Of a stretch of 64,000 nucleotides of DNA, positions 43,397-52,779 are shown in pieces. The DNA comes from SABI01 sp028532915 (GTDB lineage: Bacteria > Spirochaetota > Spirochaetia > Sphaerochaetales > Sphaerochaetaceae), in contig OY781923.1 of assembly GCA_963677225.1 (NCBI GenBank), positions 2,108,001-2,172,000 on the forward strand, written 5' to 3'. The notes under the pieces are model-generated. The model saw only the letters and a program-made list of their open reading frames with translations, had not been told where the DNA came from and ran no database searches. The stretch's first letter is position 1, and the number at the start of each line of letters is the position of its first letter. A program made the translations under genes and the position numbers.

Positions 43397-44443
43397 ATGA
43401 AAAAATTTGGAATAATCGGTTTAGGAAACATCGCGAAGACACATATTCAGGCTATACAGTCCCTCGAAGACTGTGAATTCGTAGCAGGATATGATCTTGT
43501 GCCGAAAAAGGCTGAAGCCTTCTGCAGCGAATATGAAGGAGCTACAGGTTATGACAACATCGATGAATTTCTCTCAGATGAAAGAATCGATATTGTGACG
43601 ATCACCACTCCTTCAGGAGCACATCTAGAGCCTGCTGTGAGCGCATTGAAAGCAAAAAAGCACATAATCATCGAAAAGCCTCTCGAAATCACTTCAGAAC
43701 GCTGCGATTTGATCATCAAAGAGGCAAAAAGAAATGGAGTGATTGCAGCAGGGATCTTCCAATCAAGATTCCATGAAGCTCCGAAGCTGGTCAAAAAGGC
43801 AGTGGATGAGAACAGATTCGGAACCCTGAGCATCTGTGATGCGCAGGTCAAGTGGTATCGCTCACAACAATACTATGACAGCGCATCGTGGCGTGGAACA
43901 TGGGCTCTCGACGGCGGCGGAGCTCTTATGAATCAGAGTATACATGCCATCGATCTGCTTCTCTGGTTCTGCGGTGAAGTCGAGGAAGTGACCGCATATA
44001 CCGCCCTTCGCAGTCATACAGATATAGAGGTGGAAGATACTGCTACGGCAATTCTCAAGTTCTCCAACGGTTGTCTAGGTGTCATCGAAGGAACCACAAG
44101 CGCCTACCCCGGCTTTTTGAAGAAGATCGATATCTGCGGCTCCAGAGGAAGCGCGTCCATCGAAGAAGAAAGCCTGTTAAAATATGAATTTGCCGATCAG
44201 ACCGATGAGGACAGAAAGATTTTCGAGAGAATGACTGACAATACGAAAACCGGAGGAGGAGCCTCCGATCCGGGTGCCATAGGATATCACGGTCACGCCA
44301 TGGTATTCGAAGATGTTGTCACAGCGATCGAAGAGAACAGAGAACCTCTTCTCAGTGCATCTGAAGCAAAAAAGTCTGTAGAGGTGATCGAAGCAATCTA
44401 CATCAGCGCCAGAGAACACAGGCCGGTCAGATTACCGCTATGA
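43397..44443 (+). CDS. Gfo/Idh/MocA-family oxidoreductase, second copy
   Basis: About 348 residues from the ATG at 43397 (AAGGAAC upstream). FGIIGLGNIAKTHIQAI is the Rossmann motif, IIEKPLEITSERCD the EKP motif and LMNQSIHAIDLLLW the catalytic-domain helix with the conserved His. It has the usual length of the family. It is a paralogue of, but clearly different from, the upstream gene. Confidence 0.9.
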   Translation: MKKFGIIGLGNIAKTHIQAIQSLEDCEFVAGYDLVPKKAEAFCSEYEGATGYDNIDEFLSDERIDIVTITTPSGAHLEPAVSALKAKKHIIIEKPLEITSERCDLIIKEAKRNGVIAAGIFQSRFHEAPKLVKKAVDENRFGTLSICDAQVKWYRSQQYYDSASWRGTWALDGGGALMNQSIHAIDLLLWFCGEVEEVTAYTALRSHTDIEVEDTATAILKFSNGCLGVIEGTTSAYPGFLKKIDICGSRGSASIEEESLLKYEFADQTDEDRKIFERMTDNTKTGGGASDPGAIGYHGHAMVFEDVVTAIEENREPLLSASEAKKSVEVIEAIYISAREHRPVRLPL

Positions 44444-45234
44444 ACACAATAGGATTCTGTACAGGTTTCGCAACCACGCCCCGGTGGCAGATCGATGAAA
44501 GTCTTGTAAGAGAAGTGAAAATGAGCGGATATGACTATATCGAATTTCCGCTCATGTCGATAAGTGAACTTGACGGTCCCGGATTCGGGAAGCTGAGAGA
44601 GCTCCTGGAAGATCTCTCTCTTCCCTCCCCTTTCATGTGCAACCTCTTTCCAGCAGAGATCAGATTTCTGAAAGGATTTTCCGGATACGACAGTATCAGA
44701 ACATATCTGAGACAGGCCTTCGAACGCTGCAACAACCTGGGCACACACACTGTGGTCTTCGGCAGTGCAAAAGCACGCGATAAAAATGAACTTTCCCGCG
44801 AAGAAGCGGAAGAAATCTTCATCCGCACAGTCACGGAAGTGCTCCTTCCCGAATGCGAACGTTTCGGAATAACGGTCCTTCTTGAACCGCTTCATTATAA
44901 TGAATGTGATTTCATCAATACCGTGGAGGAAGCTGCTGAGATTATCGCCCGGGTGAATTCGTCCAGATTCTCTCTGATGGCGGATCTGTCACATATGTAT
45001 AATAATGGCGAGGACATCTCGACTCTCCACAGATATCTTCCGATGATTGAACATATTCATATTTCAAACAAAGATAGAAGACTGCCTGAACAGAGACTCG
45101 ATCCATATATTCTGCAAGGAATGAAGATCCTGGTCGAAGAAGAATACACCAAAGCGATCTCGTTAGAAACAGAATACGGAGATATCGCCCAGGCGCTGCT
45201 GACGCTAAGGAACGAACTCGAGTCATCTTCATGA
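44440..45234 (+). CDS. Sugar phosphate isomerase/epimerase (AP2Ec family)
   Basis: A 264-residue TIM-barrel protein of the xylose-isomerase-like group: GYDYIEFPLMSISELDG, LGTHTVVFGSAKARD, VLLEPLHYNECDF with the metal-binding Glu and His, and HIHISNKDRRLP. It overlaps the dehydrogenase gene by 4 bases. It probably isomerises or epimerises the 3-keto or inosose-type product of the dehydrogenases. Confidence 0.88.
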   Translation: MNTIGFCTGFATTPRWQIDESLVREVKMSGYDYIEFPLMSISELDGPGFGKLRELLEDLSLPSPFMCNLFPAEIRFLKGFSGYDSIRTYLRQAFERCNNLGTHTVVFGSAKARDKNELSREEAEEIFIRTVTEVLLPECERFGITVLLEPLHYNECDFINTVEEAAEIIARVNSSRFSLMADLSHMYNNGEDISTLHRYLPMIEHIHISNKDRRLPEQRLDPYILQGMKILVEEEYTKAISLETEYGDIAQALLTLRNELESSS

Positions 45235-45360
45235 GGTTTGTCGCTGAGAGGCATCGTTTATTGCCGATACAGAGCATTGTATGGGTCGGTTCTATGAATA
45301 TGTTTGACGAAAAAATGAAGTAGACTTACAATAATCAGAGTAACAATATCCGGAGGGAAC

Positions 45361-45561
45361 ATGGCAGAGAAGGAATACTCAGAAGATCTAGATACCGACC
45401 CCCTGATTATGGAATACCTGCGGGATATGGGGTTGGAGTATACGAGGGAGAATTATTTGAAGATGTTGCTTTACGGACTGGATGGAGAGGAATACGAACG
45501 CATGAAGAATCATCCGGAAATCTTAGCTCAATTGCCGGAAAGTCTGAAGGAGCCTATGTAG
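45361..45561 (+). CDS. Small acidic protein, function unknown
   Basis: A 66-residue acidic, helical protein (many Glu, Leu and Tyr) with GGAGG upstream. It contains no recognisable domain. The following 270 bases carry no convincing gene: a short frame at 45627-45809 lacks a ribosome site. Confidence 0.55.
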   Translation: MAEKEYSEDLDTDPLIMEYLRDMGLEYTRENYLKMLLYGLDGEEYERMKNHPEILAQLPESLKEPM

Positions 45562-45832
45562 ATTACGATTCAGTTCTATTCCAAATAAACTCTGATCCGA
45601 TAATCTCAAAAAAAGAAGTCCTCGCTATGCTCGATAACAAAGAACATTCATCTGATAGACAATTGTTGAACTGTTCGGGGGATGAACAGATTGATTGGAA
45701 GATTGAGTTCAGAAGATTGTGGCAGAATATTGTTTTCAGGATTACACCGAAAAACAGCACTATAGAACTACATCTTTACTGTTGCGGCGGAGTAATTCAC
45801 CGTATATAGTATAGTACTGAGAGGTAGGATGT

Positions 45833-46051
45833 ATGAAAAGAGAGATGATCCTTCCGGTCGTTTTCACCGTGATCTTTCTGATAATGACCGGTTTGTATGC
45901 AGCAATATTTTTCTTTCTGGAACTTCCTGTGATCGTGAAGATCATCATCGCAGCCTTACTGCTTCTGCTTTGTGCAGTCATGGTCTATCTGCTTCTGGAG
46001 AGGAACAAAGAGATACAAGAGGAGAAGGATAATGATATTAGTAAATACTGA
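45833..46051 (+). CDS. Small two-helix membrane protein
   Basis: A 72-residue protein with two membrane helices (about 7-30 and 34-54) and a charged C-terminal tail (LERNKEIQEEKDN). GAGGTAGGA precedes the ATG. Its end overlaps the start of the YbjQ-like gene by 20 bases, so the two are coupled. Confidence 0.72.
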   Translation: MKREMILPVVFTVIFLIMTGLYAAIFFFLELPVIVKIIIAALLLLLCAVMVYLLLERNKEIQEEKDNDISKY

Positions 46052-46343
46052 CCACATCAGCGGAAAGGAAATTGAGACTCTTTCGATCGTGAAAGGGTCG
46101 ACGATCCGGGCACGACATCTCGGATCAGATATCATGGCAGGTCTGAAGACGATCGTCGGCGGAGAGCTGAAAGGATATGCCGAGATGATCGATGAAGCCA
46201 GAGCGATCGCGACACAGCGGATGGTTCAGGAAGCTGAAGCACTGAAGGCCGATGCGGTCGTGAATATCAGGTACGCTACAAGCAATGTTGCCCAGGGTGC
46301 CGCAGAAGTTCTTGTCTACGGCACTGCAGTGAGATTCAAATAA
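46032..46343 (+). CDS. YbjQ/UPF0145 family protein
   Basis: A 103-residue protein of the UPF0145 heavy-metal-binding-like family: the opening ISGKEIETLSIVKGSTIRAR, then GGELKGYAEMIDEARAIA and ADAVVNIRYATS. These proteins form pentamers of unknown function. I start at the ATG at 46032, with GGAGAAGGA upstream. It is coupled to the small membrane protein. Confidence 0.9.
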   Translation: MILVNTDHISGKEIETLSIVKGSTIRARHLGSDIMAGLKTIVGGELKGYAEMIDEARAIATQRMVQEAEALKADAVVNIRYATSNVAQGAAEVLVYGTAVRFK

Positions 46344-46379
46344 GATCTCAGTTATTTCTGACCAGTAGAATTTAGATTA

Positions 46380-48611
46380 TCAGATAGCATCAAAAAACAG
46401 CCGGACAGCTTCCGGATCGAAATGCGATCCGGACAGAGATCTTATGTGTTCATAAACTTTCTCTGGCGGCCACCCTTTTCTGTATGGACGATCACTGAGC
46501 AGAGCATCCCACACGTCAACGACAGCGAAGATTCGGGCTGCAAAAGGAATCTCTTCTCCTTTGAGACCTCTCGGGTATCCGGTCCCATCCCATTTCTCAT
46601 GATGACAGTAAGGGATATCAAGCGCAGGATGAAGATAGTCAATTGGATAAAGCAATTCATAGGCAAGAGTGGGATGTTTTTTGATGATATTCCATTCTTC
46701 TTCTGTCAGTTTTTCGACTTTCAAAAGGATTCTGTCGGGAATTCCCATCTTGCCGATATCATGCAATAGTGCTCCCCGTCTAATCTGTGTAAGTTCTTCA
46801 CCGTCGATCCCAGCATATGTGCAGATACGGAGTGTCATGTCAGTGACCCTGACTGAATGGTTCTCGGTTTCTTTATCCCTCAGATCCAGTGCTCTCGACC
46901 ATCCTTCAATCGTAGAATCATATGCCTCTGAAAGTTCCCTGTTTCTCTTTTTCAGATTATTGTACAAGTTGGTATCATCTATCGCTATCGCTGTATGCTG
47001 TGCCAGTGTTCTGATGAATCCTGCATTTAATTCGTCATAATCAAAAGGGGCTGAACAGTATAATTCGAGTATTCCGATCGTCTCTTCATTGACCACCATT
47101 GGAATCGCACGATAACAGGAAAAAGATTCCTCTTTCAATATTTTGAAATGAGTAAAATCTATCTGATCGTCTTGAAGCTCACAACTCCACACTTCTTTAT
47201 TATCTCGGGCAGCACGGCCTGTGAAGCCCTCTCCTTGCTGCACACTGACACTTTCGACCAAGGTAGTTTTAAACCCTTCACCTACCTCATAAACATAACT
47301 CTTTTTAATCTCATCATAAATCAATATAGCTGCAGCATTTATAGAAAAACGGGCAAGAAGCAGCCCGAGCACAGGTTTCAGAATATCATGAAGAGTCTTT
47401 CTTGAAGAGATATTCTGGTCCAATGCAATCAGAGTCTTACTGAATTCCAATTGAGTTTCCAGCCTTTCTGAATTCTCTTTGTTCTCTGTGACATCATTTC
47501 CTACTCCTGCAGCCCCGATGATTTCTCCTTTCGTGTTCCTAAGTGGTGCCATATCCAGCAAGAACCACAGAATCTTCCCGCTTTTTGTCACAAGAGGAAT
47601 TTCCGACGATGGGATCTTTTGTCCCTCGATCAGAGCCCCGAACACATCGACTTTCTCATCGATATAGTCTTGAGGAACGAATCTTGTGAAATAGTTAATT
47701 CCGATGACCTCCTCCCGCTGCCATCCTGATTTTTGCAAGAAGTAGTCATTGCAGTAAATAATAGTCCCCTTAGTATCTATCATCACCGTGGCAAGAGTCA
47801 CTTCGTCAAGTAAATTTTTGAACCGGTTCTCGTTTAGTTTATAGAATTTATAAAAACGCTGGGCAAAATAAAGAATGAGTATTGAGAAGAGTCCCAGTAC
47901 AAAACTCAGAATCTGAGTACGCAAATAATCTGCACTGATTTCATGTATAGCATCATCAGTAGGGCATGCAGTCATCACCAGGTGAGGAATTATAGGGATG
48001 TTTAACGGTTCTGAAATGCAGATATCCTTACCTTGAACATCTGCCCAGTTGTCTGAAGAATAAAGAACCTGTTTCTGATCTCTCAGAGCAAACTGGAACG
48101 AGTCTTTTTCTCCATAGATACTGCCGATGAACAATGGACCATAATCGATCGATAGAAAAACACCTTCGATCTTGTCATCTTCTTTCGAAAACGGTAAAAA
48201 TTCTGTGAATCCACCCTGGTCTTCAGAGATTTTAATCGGACGGTTCAAATAGAATAATCTGCTATCCATATCTGACAGTTCATACTCTCCATACTCGATC
48301 AATGTTATCGCATCATTGCTTCTGAGAATTCTATCAGCACTTTGTTCCCATATTTCCATTGATCGTTTACAATCGGACGAATTCAGATTCAACACCGCCA
48401 TATGTATCTGCTGATAAGAACTCTTCCCTTGAGCAATCAGATTCATTAGATGATTATGTGTACGGTGTTCAAGATCGTCGAAAGCAGCATTCCGCTGAGC
48501 AATAGAAACATAAAGCGAAAGAGTTGAGAATACGATAAACATAATGATCAGCAGTGTCCTAGAAAGCAGGATTCTGAAAAGAACAGATGAAAAAGCCCTA
48601 TTATTTCTCAC
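46380..48611 (-). CDS. Membrane sensor with PAS, GAF and HD-GYP domains
   Basis: About 743 residues. Two membrane helices (about 15-40 and 230-250) enclose a periplasmic sensor domain, followed by a PAS domain (about 265-380), a GAF domain (about 400-540) and an HD-GYP domain with HDIGK, HHEKWDGTGYP and DVWDALLSDRPYR. It lacks a GGDEF domain, so it is a c-di-GMP phosphodiesterase only. I prefer the GTG at 48611; a TTG at 48620 abuts its own ribosome site. Confidence 0.92.
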   Translation of the reverse strand: MRNNRAFSSVLFRILLSRTLLIIMFIVFSTLSLYVSIAQRNAAFDDLEHRTHNHLMNLIAQGKSSYQQIHMAVLNLNSSDCKRSMEIWEQSADRILRSNDAITLIEYGEYELSDMDSRLFYLNRPIKISEDQGGFTEFLPFSKEDDKIEGVFLSIDYGPLFIGSIYGEKDSFQFALRDQKQVLYSSDNWADVQGKDICISEPLNIPIIPHLVMTACPTDDAIHEISADYLRTQILSFVLGLFSILILYFAQRFYKFYKLNENRFKNLLDEVTLATVMIDTKGTIIYCNDYFLQKSGWQREEVIGINYFTRFVPQDYIDEKVDVFGALIEGQKIPSSEIPLVTKSGKILWFLLDMAPLRNTKGEIIGAAGVGNDVTENKENSERLETQLEFSKTLIALDQNISSRKTLHDILKPVLGLLLARFSINAAAILIYDEIKKSYVYEVGEGFKTTLVESVSVQQGEGFTGRAARDNKEVWSCELQDDQIDFTHFKILKEESFSCYRAIPMVVNEETIGILELYCSAPFDYDELNAGFIRTLAQHTAIAIDDTNLYNNLKKRNRELSEAYDSTIEGWSRALDLRDKETENHSVRVTDMTLRICTYAGIDGEELTQIRRGALLHDIGKMGIPDRILLKVEKLTEEEWNIIKKHPTLAYELLYPIDYLHPALDIPYCHHEKWDGTGYPRGLKGEEIPFAARIFAVVDVWDALLSDRPYRKGWPPEKVYEHIRSLSGSHFDPEAVRLFFDAI

Positions 48612-48780
48612 TCCGACCAACCTTTTGAAAAAGGATAATACCCGGTGCAGTGCAGAACCTTACCGATCGGTGTCAGATAAAAAGGCTGCATTTTGGATTG
48701 AAAATCGAAATCTCTTTCATCATTGGGTCAGAAAAGGAAATCAAAGATCAGTGAACCAGATATTCCTCGCAATACTGCGT

Positions 48781-48930
48781 ATAGTAACACATTTACATGT
48801 CTAAAGCAAAAAATATTGAGTACATTTCTCATTCAATCAGATTCTGAAAAAATCCCAACGGGAAAGTTCAAAAAGCCGCATGATTTTCTGCGGCTTTATT
48901 TTAGATCTAATAGGCTTTCAACCTATTCTC
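48781..48930 (+). repeat. Left copy of a roughly 150-bp direct repeat flanking the IS
   Basis: Identical, by reading, to 51074-51223. It is the target duplication made by the IS insertion; the last base may belong to the IS end, making it 149. It carries a copy of the dpaL terminator and the last codons of dpaL. Confidence 0.9.
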
Positions 48931-48980
48931 CGGAGTTTGTCACCACTAGCTAACTGAAAAACCATAAAACCTGCTATTAA

Positions 48981-49004
48981 GACCCATCACGGGTCCTTTT
49001 TTTT
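48981..49004 (+). terminator. Terminator at the left end of the IS
   Basis: GACCC-ATCAC-GGGTC followed by C and eight T. It would stop transcripts entering the IS from outside, a common way to limit transposase expression. Confidence 0.8.
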
Positions 49005-49091
49005 CGATTTTTCACTTTTTTATGAATAATATTTCTGTGCTACCTTGTGCTACTATGCTAACTGTGCTATACTAGCTCATGGAGGTCTTCT

Positions 49092-50978
49092 ATGTTTGTA
49101 CGCACTGCTCCCAAGACTAAAGATGGTCGTATCTGCATGTATTTTGTTGAAAGTTTTAGAAAAAACGGTAAGTCTGCACAACGTACCATCGAGCGTATTG
49201 GTTTTATCGATGAATTCATCCATCTCTATGATGATCCGGTCGCTCACTTCAAAGAAGTCGCACTCCAGAAGACTCAAGAGAAGAAGGCACGACAAAAAGC
49301 AGTTACCATCGAACTCATGCCTGAAGCTCTACTTCCCTTCGATGCAGATACCCAGAGTTACGATTGTGTAAAGAACATCGGCTATGCTGCTATCAGCCAA
49401 GTCTTCCATCAATTAGGGCTCCATACCTTCTTTGACCGTCGTCGCAAGTACCTCGACATCTCTTACAACTTAACAGCAGTCATGAAGCTGCTTGTCTATG
49501 AAAGAATCCTGGAACCGGGTTCGAAACGGGCAGCATGGCTTGGAAGATCCAAGTACTTCGAGAAGATGGACTTCGATCTGAATGCAGTCTACCGGTCCTT
49601 GAGCATCATCCCGAAGTATCGGGATGATCTGCTGAAGCATCTGCATCAACAAATGGTCTCCCAGTATGACCGTGACTCTACCGTTCTCTTCTACGATGTG
49701 ACCAACTACTACTTTGAGATAGATCATGAGGACTCCTTTCGCAGGAAGGGTGTCAATAAAGAGCACCGTCCGCTTCCTATCGTCCAGATGGGACTGTTTA
49801 TGGATCAGGCTGGATTCCCCATCACCTATGACCTGTTTCCCGGGAACACCAATGATTGTACGACCTTCTCCCCGATGAGTGAGCAGGTACGAAAACAATT
49901 GGATGTAAAACACCTGATCTTCGTTGCCGACAAGGCGATGATGAGCGGGACAAACATTGCTGATGTGATCACTAATCATAATGGATACATCTTCAGTAAG
50001 TCAGTTCGTGGAGGGACTGAGCAACTCAAAGATACCGTCAGGGATCCTCGTGGCTACCTGAAGTTCGATGAGAGAGGGAATCCCATCAGTGTGCTCGATA
50101 CCGAGACACCGGTCTCATTCATGTACAAGATGCTTGATGAAGTCAAAGACACCTATGTCACCGATACGAACGGCAAACGGAAGAAGGTAAAAGGGGTCGG
50201 GCATTACCAGATTGTCTACTGGTCTGCCAAGTACGCTCACAGAGCCCAGGTCGATCGTGCTGCTGCAGTAGAGAAAGCGATCGTAGCATCTCACTCAAAG
50301 AGCAAGGATGTCATCGACAATAATCATGGAAAGAACAAATACCTCAAGACCGAAGTGTATGATCCCAAGACGCATCTGAGGATCGAAGGGTATAAGGCAA
50401 AGACGATCTTTGATGCTCAAAAACTTGAAGAGGATGAATCCCTGGATGGATTCTATGTCATTGAGACCAATGTAATAGGGCTCAGACCGTATGTTGATAA
50501 AAGAGGACAGGAGACCGGAGAACTTGAACACGCTTTTCATACACCTCAACGATGGCTGCCCGATGAAGGGATGTTGCAGTTGAATAAGGTAGTTACCCCA
50601 TTGGACATCGTTGAGATGTACCATGGACTGTGGAAGATCGAACAGACCTTCAGGATCACGAAAAGCGATCTTGAGGCCAGACCGGTATATGTGTCGCGGG
50701 AAGACCGGATTCAAGCTCATTTTTTAACCTGCTTCGTCTCTTTATTGATCATGAGGATCTTGGAACATGAGGTCGGTCATGAGTATTCGAGTGAGAAGAT
50801 TCGAACCTCTTTGAAGAAGGCGAACGTTGCAGAACTGAATAGCACGACATTTCTCACGCTGTACTATGATACAGTTCTGCAGAAGCTCAAAGAAAGCTAT
50901 GGGATAGGGTTCGGGCAGAATGTGTATACGCGGGAGGCAATCAAGAAAATGTTGGCACAAACAAAGAAACAGAACTGA
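49092..50978 (+). CDS. IS1634-family transposase
   Basis: A 628-residue DDE transposase of the IS4/IS1634 group. It has FYDVTNYYFEID with the first catalytic Asp, FVADKAMMSGTNIADV with the second, and KIEQTFRITKSDLEARPVYVS in the third motif region with a Glu. The full length is kept and no stop or frameshift interrupts it, so the element may be active. GGAGGT lies upstream of the ATG. Confidence 0.95.
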   Translation: MFVRTAPKTKDGRICMYFVESFRKNGKSAQRTIERIGFIDEFIHLYDDPVAHFKEVALQKTQEKKARQKAVTIELMPEALLPFDADTQSYDCVKNIGYAAISQVFHQLGLHTFFDRRRKYLDISYNLTAVMKLLVYERILEPGSKRAAWLGRSKYFEKMDFDLNAVYRSLSIIPKYRDDLLKHLHQQMVSQYDRDSTVLFYDVTNYYFEIDHEDSFRRKGVNKEHRPLPIVQMGLFMDQAGFPITYDLFPGNTNDCTTFSPMSEQVRKQLDVKHLIFVADKAMMSGTNIADVITNHNGYIFSKSVRGGTEQLKDTVRDPRGYLKFDERGNPISVLDTETPVSFMYKMLDEVKDTYVTDTNGKRKKVKGVGHYQIVYWSAKYAHRAQVDRAAAVEKAIVASHSKSKDVIDNNHGKNKYLKTEVYDPKTHLRIEGYKAKTIFDAQKLEEDESLDGFYVIETNVIGLRPYVDKRGQETGELEHAFHTPQRWLPDEGMLQLNKVVTPLDIVEMYHGLWKIEQTFRITKSDLEARPVYVSREDRIQAHFLTCFVSLLIMRILEHEVGHEYSSEKIRTSLKKANVAELNSTTFLTLYYDTVLQKLKESYGIGFGQNVYTREAIKKMLAQTKKQN

Positions 50979-50999
50979 TACACTACACAAATATTCTTT

Positions 51000-51049
51000 A
51001 GAGGTGTCTGCCTATGTCTTTATTATGCATAAGGTTAGCACCTCTTTTT
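51000..51049 (+). terminator. Terminator of the transposase gene
   Basis: AGAGGTG (51000-51006) pairs with CACCTCT (51039-51045) around a long, partly paired loop, followed by TTTT. It lies just inside the right IS end. Confidence 0.7.
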
Positions 51050-51073
51050 GCGTTAATCTGGCGAAAACTCAGG

Positions 51074-51223
51074 ATAGTAACACATTTACATGTCTAAAGC
51101 AAAAAATATTGAGTACATTTCTCATTCAATCAGATTCTGAAAAAATCCCAACGGGAAAGTTCAAAAAGCCGCATGATTTTCTGCGGCTTTATTTTAGATC
51201 TAATAGGCTTTCAACCTATTCTC
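51074..51223 (+). repeat. Right copy of the direct repeat flanking the IS
   Basis: Identical to 48781-48930. This copy is in its original place: it includes the final codons and stop of dpaL and the dpaL terminator. Confidence 0.9.
51165..51190 (-). terminator. Terminator of dpaL
   Basis: On the minus strand AAAGCCGCA and TGCGGCTTT form a nine-base stem around eight bases, followed by TTGAAC. It lies 25 bases after the dpaL stop codon. A second copy lies at 48872-48897. Confidence 0.82.
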
Positions 51224-52463
51224 TGTCAAACCAGTATTCTTCCGGTACGGGATTGCTGCCTTCCCAGATGATCTGTCTGAACAGGACAGGATCGGTATTT
51301 CCTTCCGTGTTTATCAAAAGGATCTGACTGTGTTCGTCAATCTTCAGAAAGTCTCTGAGCTGGTCTGCTCCGTTCTCTCTCAGGATGGAAAGAAGAGCTC
51401 CCAGAGTAACGGCACCGCTTTCGCCGCTTACGATGAACGGATCTCCTTTCAGAGGGGTCGCATAGACTCTCATTCCTTTTGCTGCGGTGTAGTCGGGAAC
51501 AGTGACGAACGCATCAACTGTCTGTCTGAGAACATTCCATGCGATCTCGCTCGGTGATCCGCATGCCAGCCCGGCCATGATCGTATCAAGATCCCCATCC
51601 ACATTTCTGATCTCTCTATTTTCGGTCGAAGCACTGGCGAACAGACAGGCCGCATCTTCGGGTTCGACGACCACGCATGTCGGTGCATTCTCACCGCACA
51701 GCGAGTGGTAGTAACCGATGACTGATGCAGCCAGGGCCCCTACTCCAGCCTGAACGAACACGTGAGTGGGACGGGTTATCCCCTGAGCACTGAATTGTTC
51801 CTGAATCTCGGCCATCATAGTCGAATACCCCTGCATGATCCACGTCGGTATCTGAGAGTATCCTTCCCAGCTTGTATCGCTGATGATCTCCCATCCGTTC
51901 TCTTTCGCATCGACCACGATCTGCCGTACAGCATCGTCATAATTTCCATCGATCACTTTCACAGTCGCTCCATATCCCCGGATCGCATCGATTCGACGCT
52001 GACTGGTCTCGCTGTGAACATAGATGACACATCGGTGTCCGAGCTTCTGAGCAGCCCAGGCAATCCCTCTTCCATGATTCCCGTCTGTCGCACTGGCGAA
52101 GGTGATGTCTCCCAGCTTTTCTTTCACCTCGTTCGAGATCAGATAGGAATAGCTCATCTGCTCATCGCTGATATGAAGCCGTTCCTGGATGAACCGGTAC
52201 AGGGCAAAGGAACCTCCCAGGACTTTGAAACTGTTGAGCTCCAGACGGGAAGCCTCATCTTTCACCCATATCCCGCCAACTTTGAACATAGTGGCCAGAT
52301 TCGGCAGAGATACGAGCGGACTCATCCTGTATCCGGGAATCTGCCGGTGAAACCGTCGGGCGGTCCTTGAGACTTCTATGGGAAACATCTTCTTTGCTGC
52401 TGAAAGATCTTTCTTCTCATGAGGAGTGATTATCCACTTGAAATCACAGGTGGAATTGTTCAT
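51216..52463 (-). CDS. dpaL: Diaminopropionate ammonia-lyase
   Basis: About 415 residues of a fold type II pyridoxal-phosphate enzyme. GIWVKDEASRLELNSFKVLGG has the PLP lysine, ATDGNHGRGIAWAAQKLG the substrate loop, and VFVQAGVGALAAS the phosphate-binding region, in the order of the DpaL/YgeX family. It splits 2,3-diaminopropionate to pyruvate and ammonia. I start at the ATG at 52463 (GGAGG five bases upstream). Its end overlaps the IS target duplication but is intact. Confidence 0.93.
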   Translation of the reverse strand: MNNSTCDFKWIITPHEKKDLSAAKKMFPIEVSRTARRFHRQIPGYRMSPLVSLPNLATMFKVGGIWVKDEASRLELNSFKVLGGSFALYRFIQERLHISDEQMSYSYLISNEVKEKLGDITFASATDGNHGRGIAWAAQKLGHRCVIYVHSETSQRRIDAIRGYGATVKVIDGNYDDAVRQIVVDAKENGWEIISDTSWEGYSQIPTWIMQGYSTMMAEIQEQFSAQGITRPTHVFVQAGVGALAASVIGYYHSLCGENAPTCVVVEPEDAACLFASASTENREIRNVDGDLDTIMAGLACGSPSEIAWNVLRQTVDAFVTVPDYTAAKGMRVYATPLKGDPFIVSGESGAVTLGALLSILRENGADQLRDFLKIDEHSQILLINTEGNTDPVLFRQIIWEGSNPVPEEYWFDRE

Positions 52464-52664
52464 ACCTGCCTCCAAATAATATTTTTTTATAATATCATCA
52501 AATATATTATTATTTTTTTATGATATTAGCAATGAATATAGATAAATATTAAAATATGTTCAATCCGTCATGCCCTCTTTATCGTGAAATTGATCGACCT
52601 GCCGTTATGATCGTTTTGAGCCTATCATTCATTTTGAAGAAAAAAAACAAATAACAATATTTTT

Positions 52665-52684
52665 ATGTTAATTTATATTAACAT
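52665..52684 (+). promoter_or_regulatory. Iron-type operator before sufCB
   Basis: ATGTTAA-TTTATA-TTAACAT is a perfect inverted repeat with seven-base arms. The core GTTAATTTATATTAAC matches the sites before feoC and DUF2023-fldA. A weak promoter (TTGAAG at 52634-52639, ATATTT 17 bases on) would start transcription in it. Confidence 0.8.
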
Positions 52685-52743
52685 TAATTCATTGTAATTC
52701 ATACAATAACATGAAGCTTCACTTTTTCAGCGAACTTGAGCAC

Positions 52744-52774
52744 TTGACACTAATTCATAACATTGAATAATGTT
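52744..52774 (+). promoter_or_regulatory. Second candidate sufC promoter with its own palindrome
   Basis: TTGACA (52744-52749) and AATAAT (52766-52771) are 16 bases apart. AACATT-GAAT-AATGTT (52759-52774) covers the -10. Transcription would start next to the sufC ATG at 52780, which has no ribosome site, so the message may be leaderless. Confidence 0.6.
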
Positions 52775-52779
52775 GTGTT

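Larger units (their letters stand above)
48931..51073 (+). mobile_element. Complete IS1634-family insertion sequence
   Basis: About 2,143 bases lying exactly between two 150-bp direct repeats. The ends are imperfect inverted repeats: left (C)CGGAGTTTGTCACCA and right, read inwards, CCTGAGTTTTCGCCA. Inside are a left-end terminator, one transposase gene and a right-end terminator. IS1634 of Mycoplasma mycoides and IS1549 of Mycobacterium smegmatis are known to make unusually long, variable target duplications, which fits this element. It landed at the 3' end of dpaL, leaving that gene whole. Confidence 0.9.
52464..52779. other. Divergent intergenic region, dpaL to sufC
   Basis: About 316 AT-rich bases, without a gene. 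It holds the iron-type operator and two candidate promoters for sufC, described separately. I see no RNA structure of known kind. Confidence 0.6.

Noticed and set aside
45627..45809. 60-residue frame after the small acidic protein
   Set aside because: There is no ribosome site; the open frame extends upstream through the preceding gene without a start, so it may be a remnant or chance frame.
48721..48953. Short frames across the left direct repeat
   Set aside because: They span a terminator hairpin and the IS target duplication and have no ribosome site.
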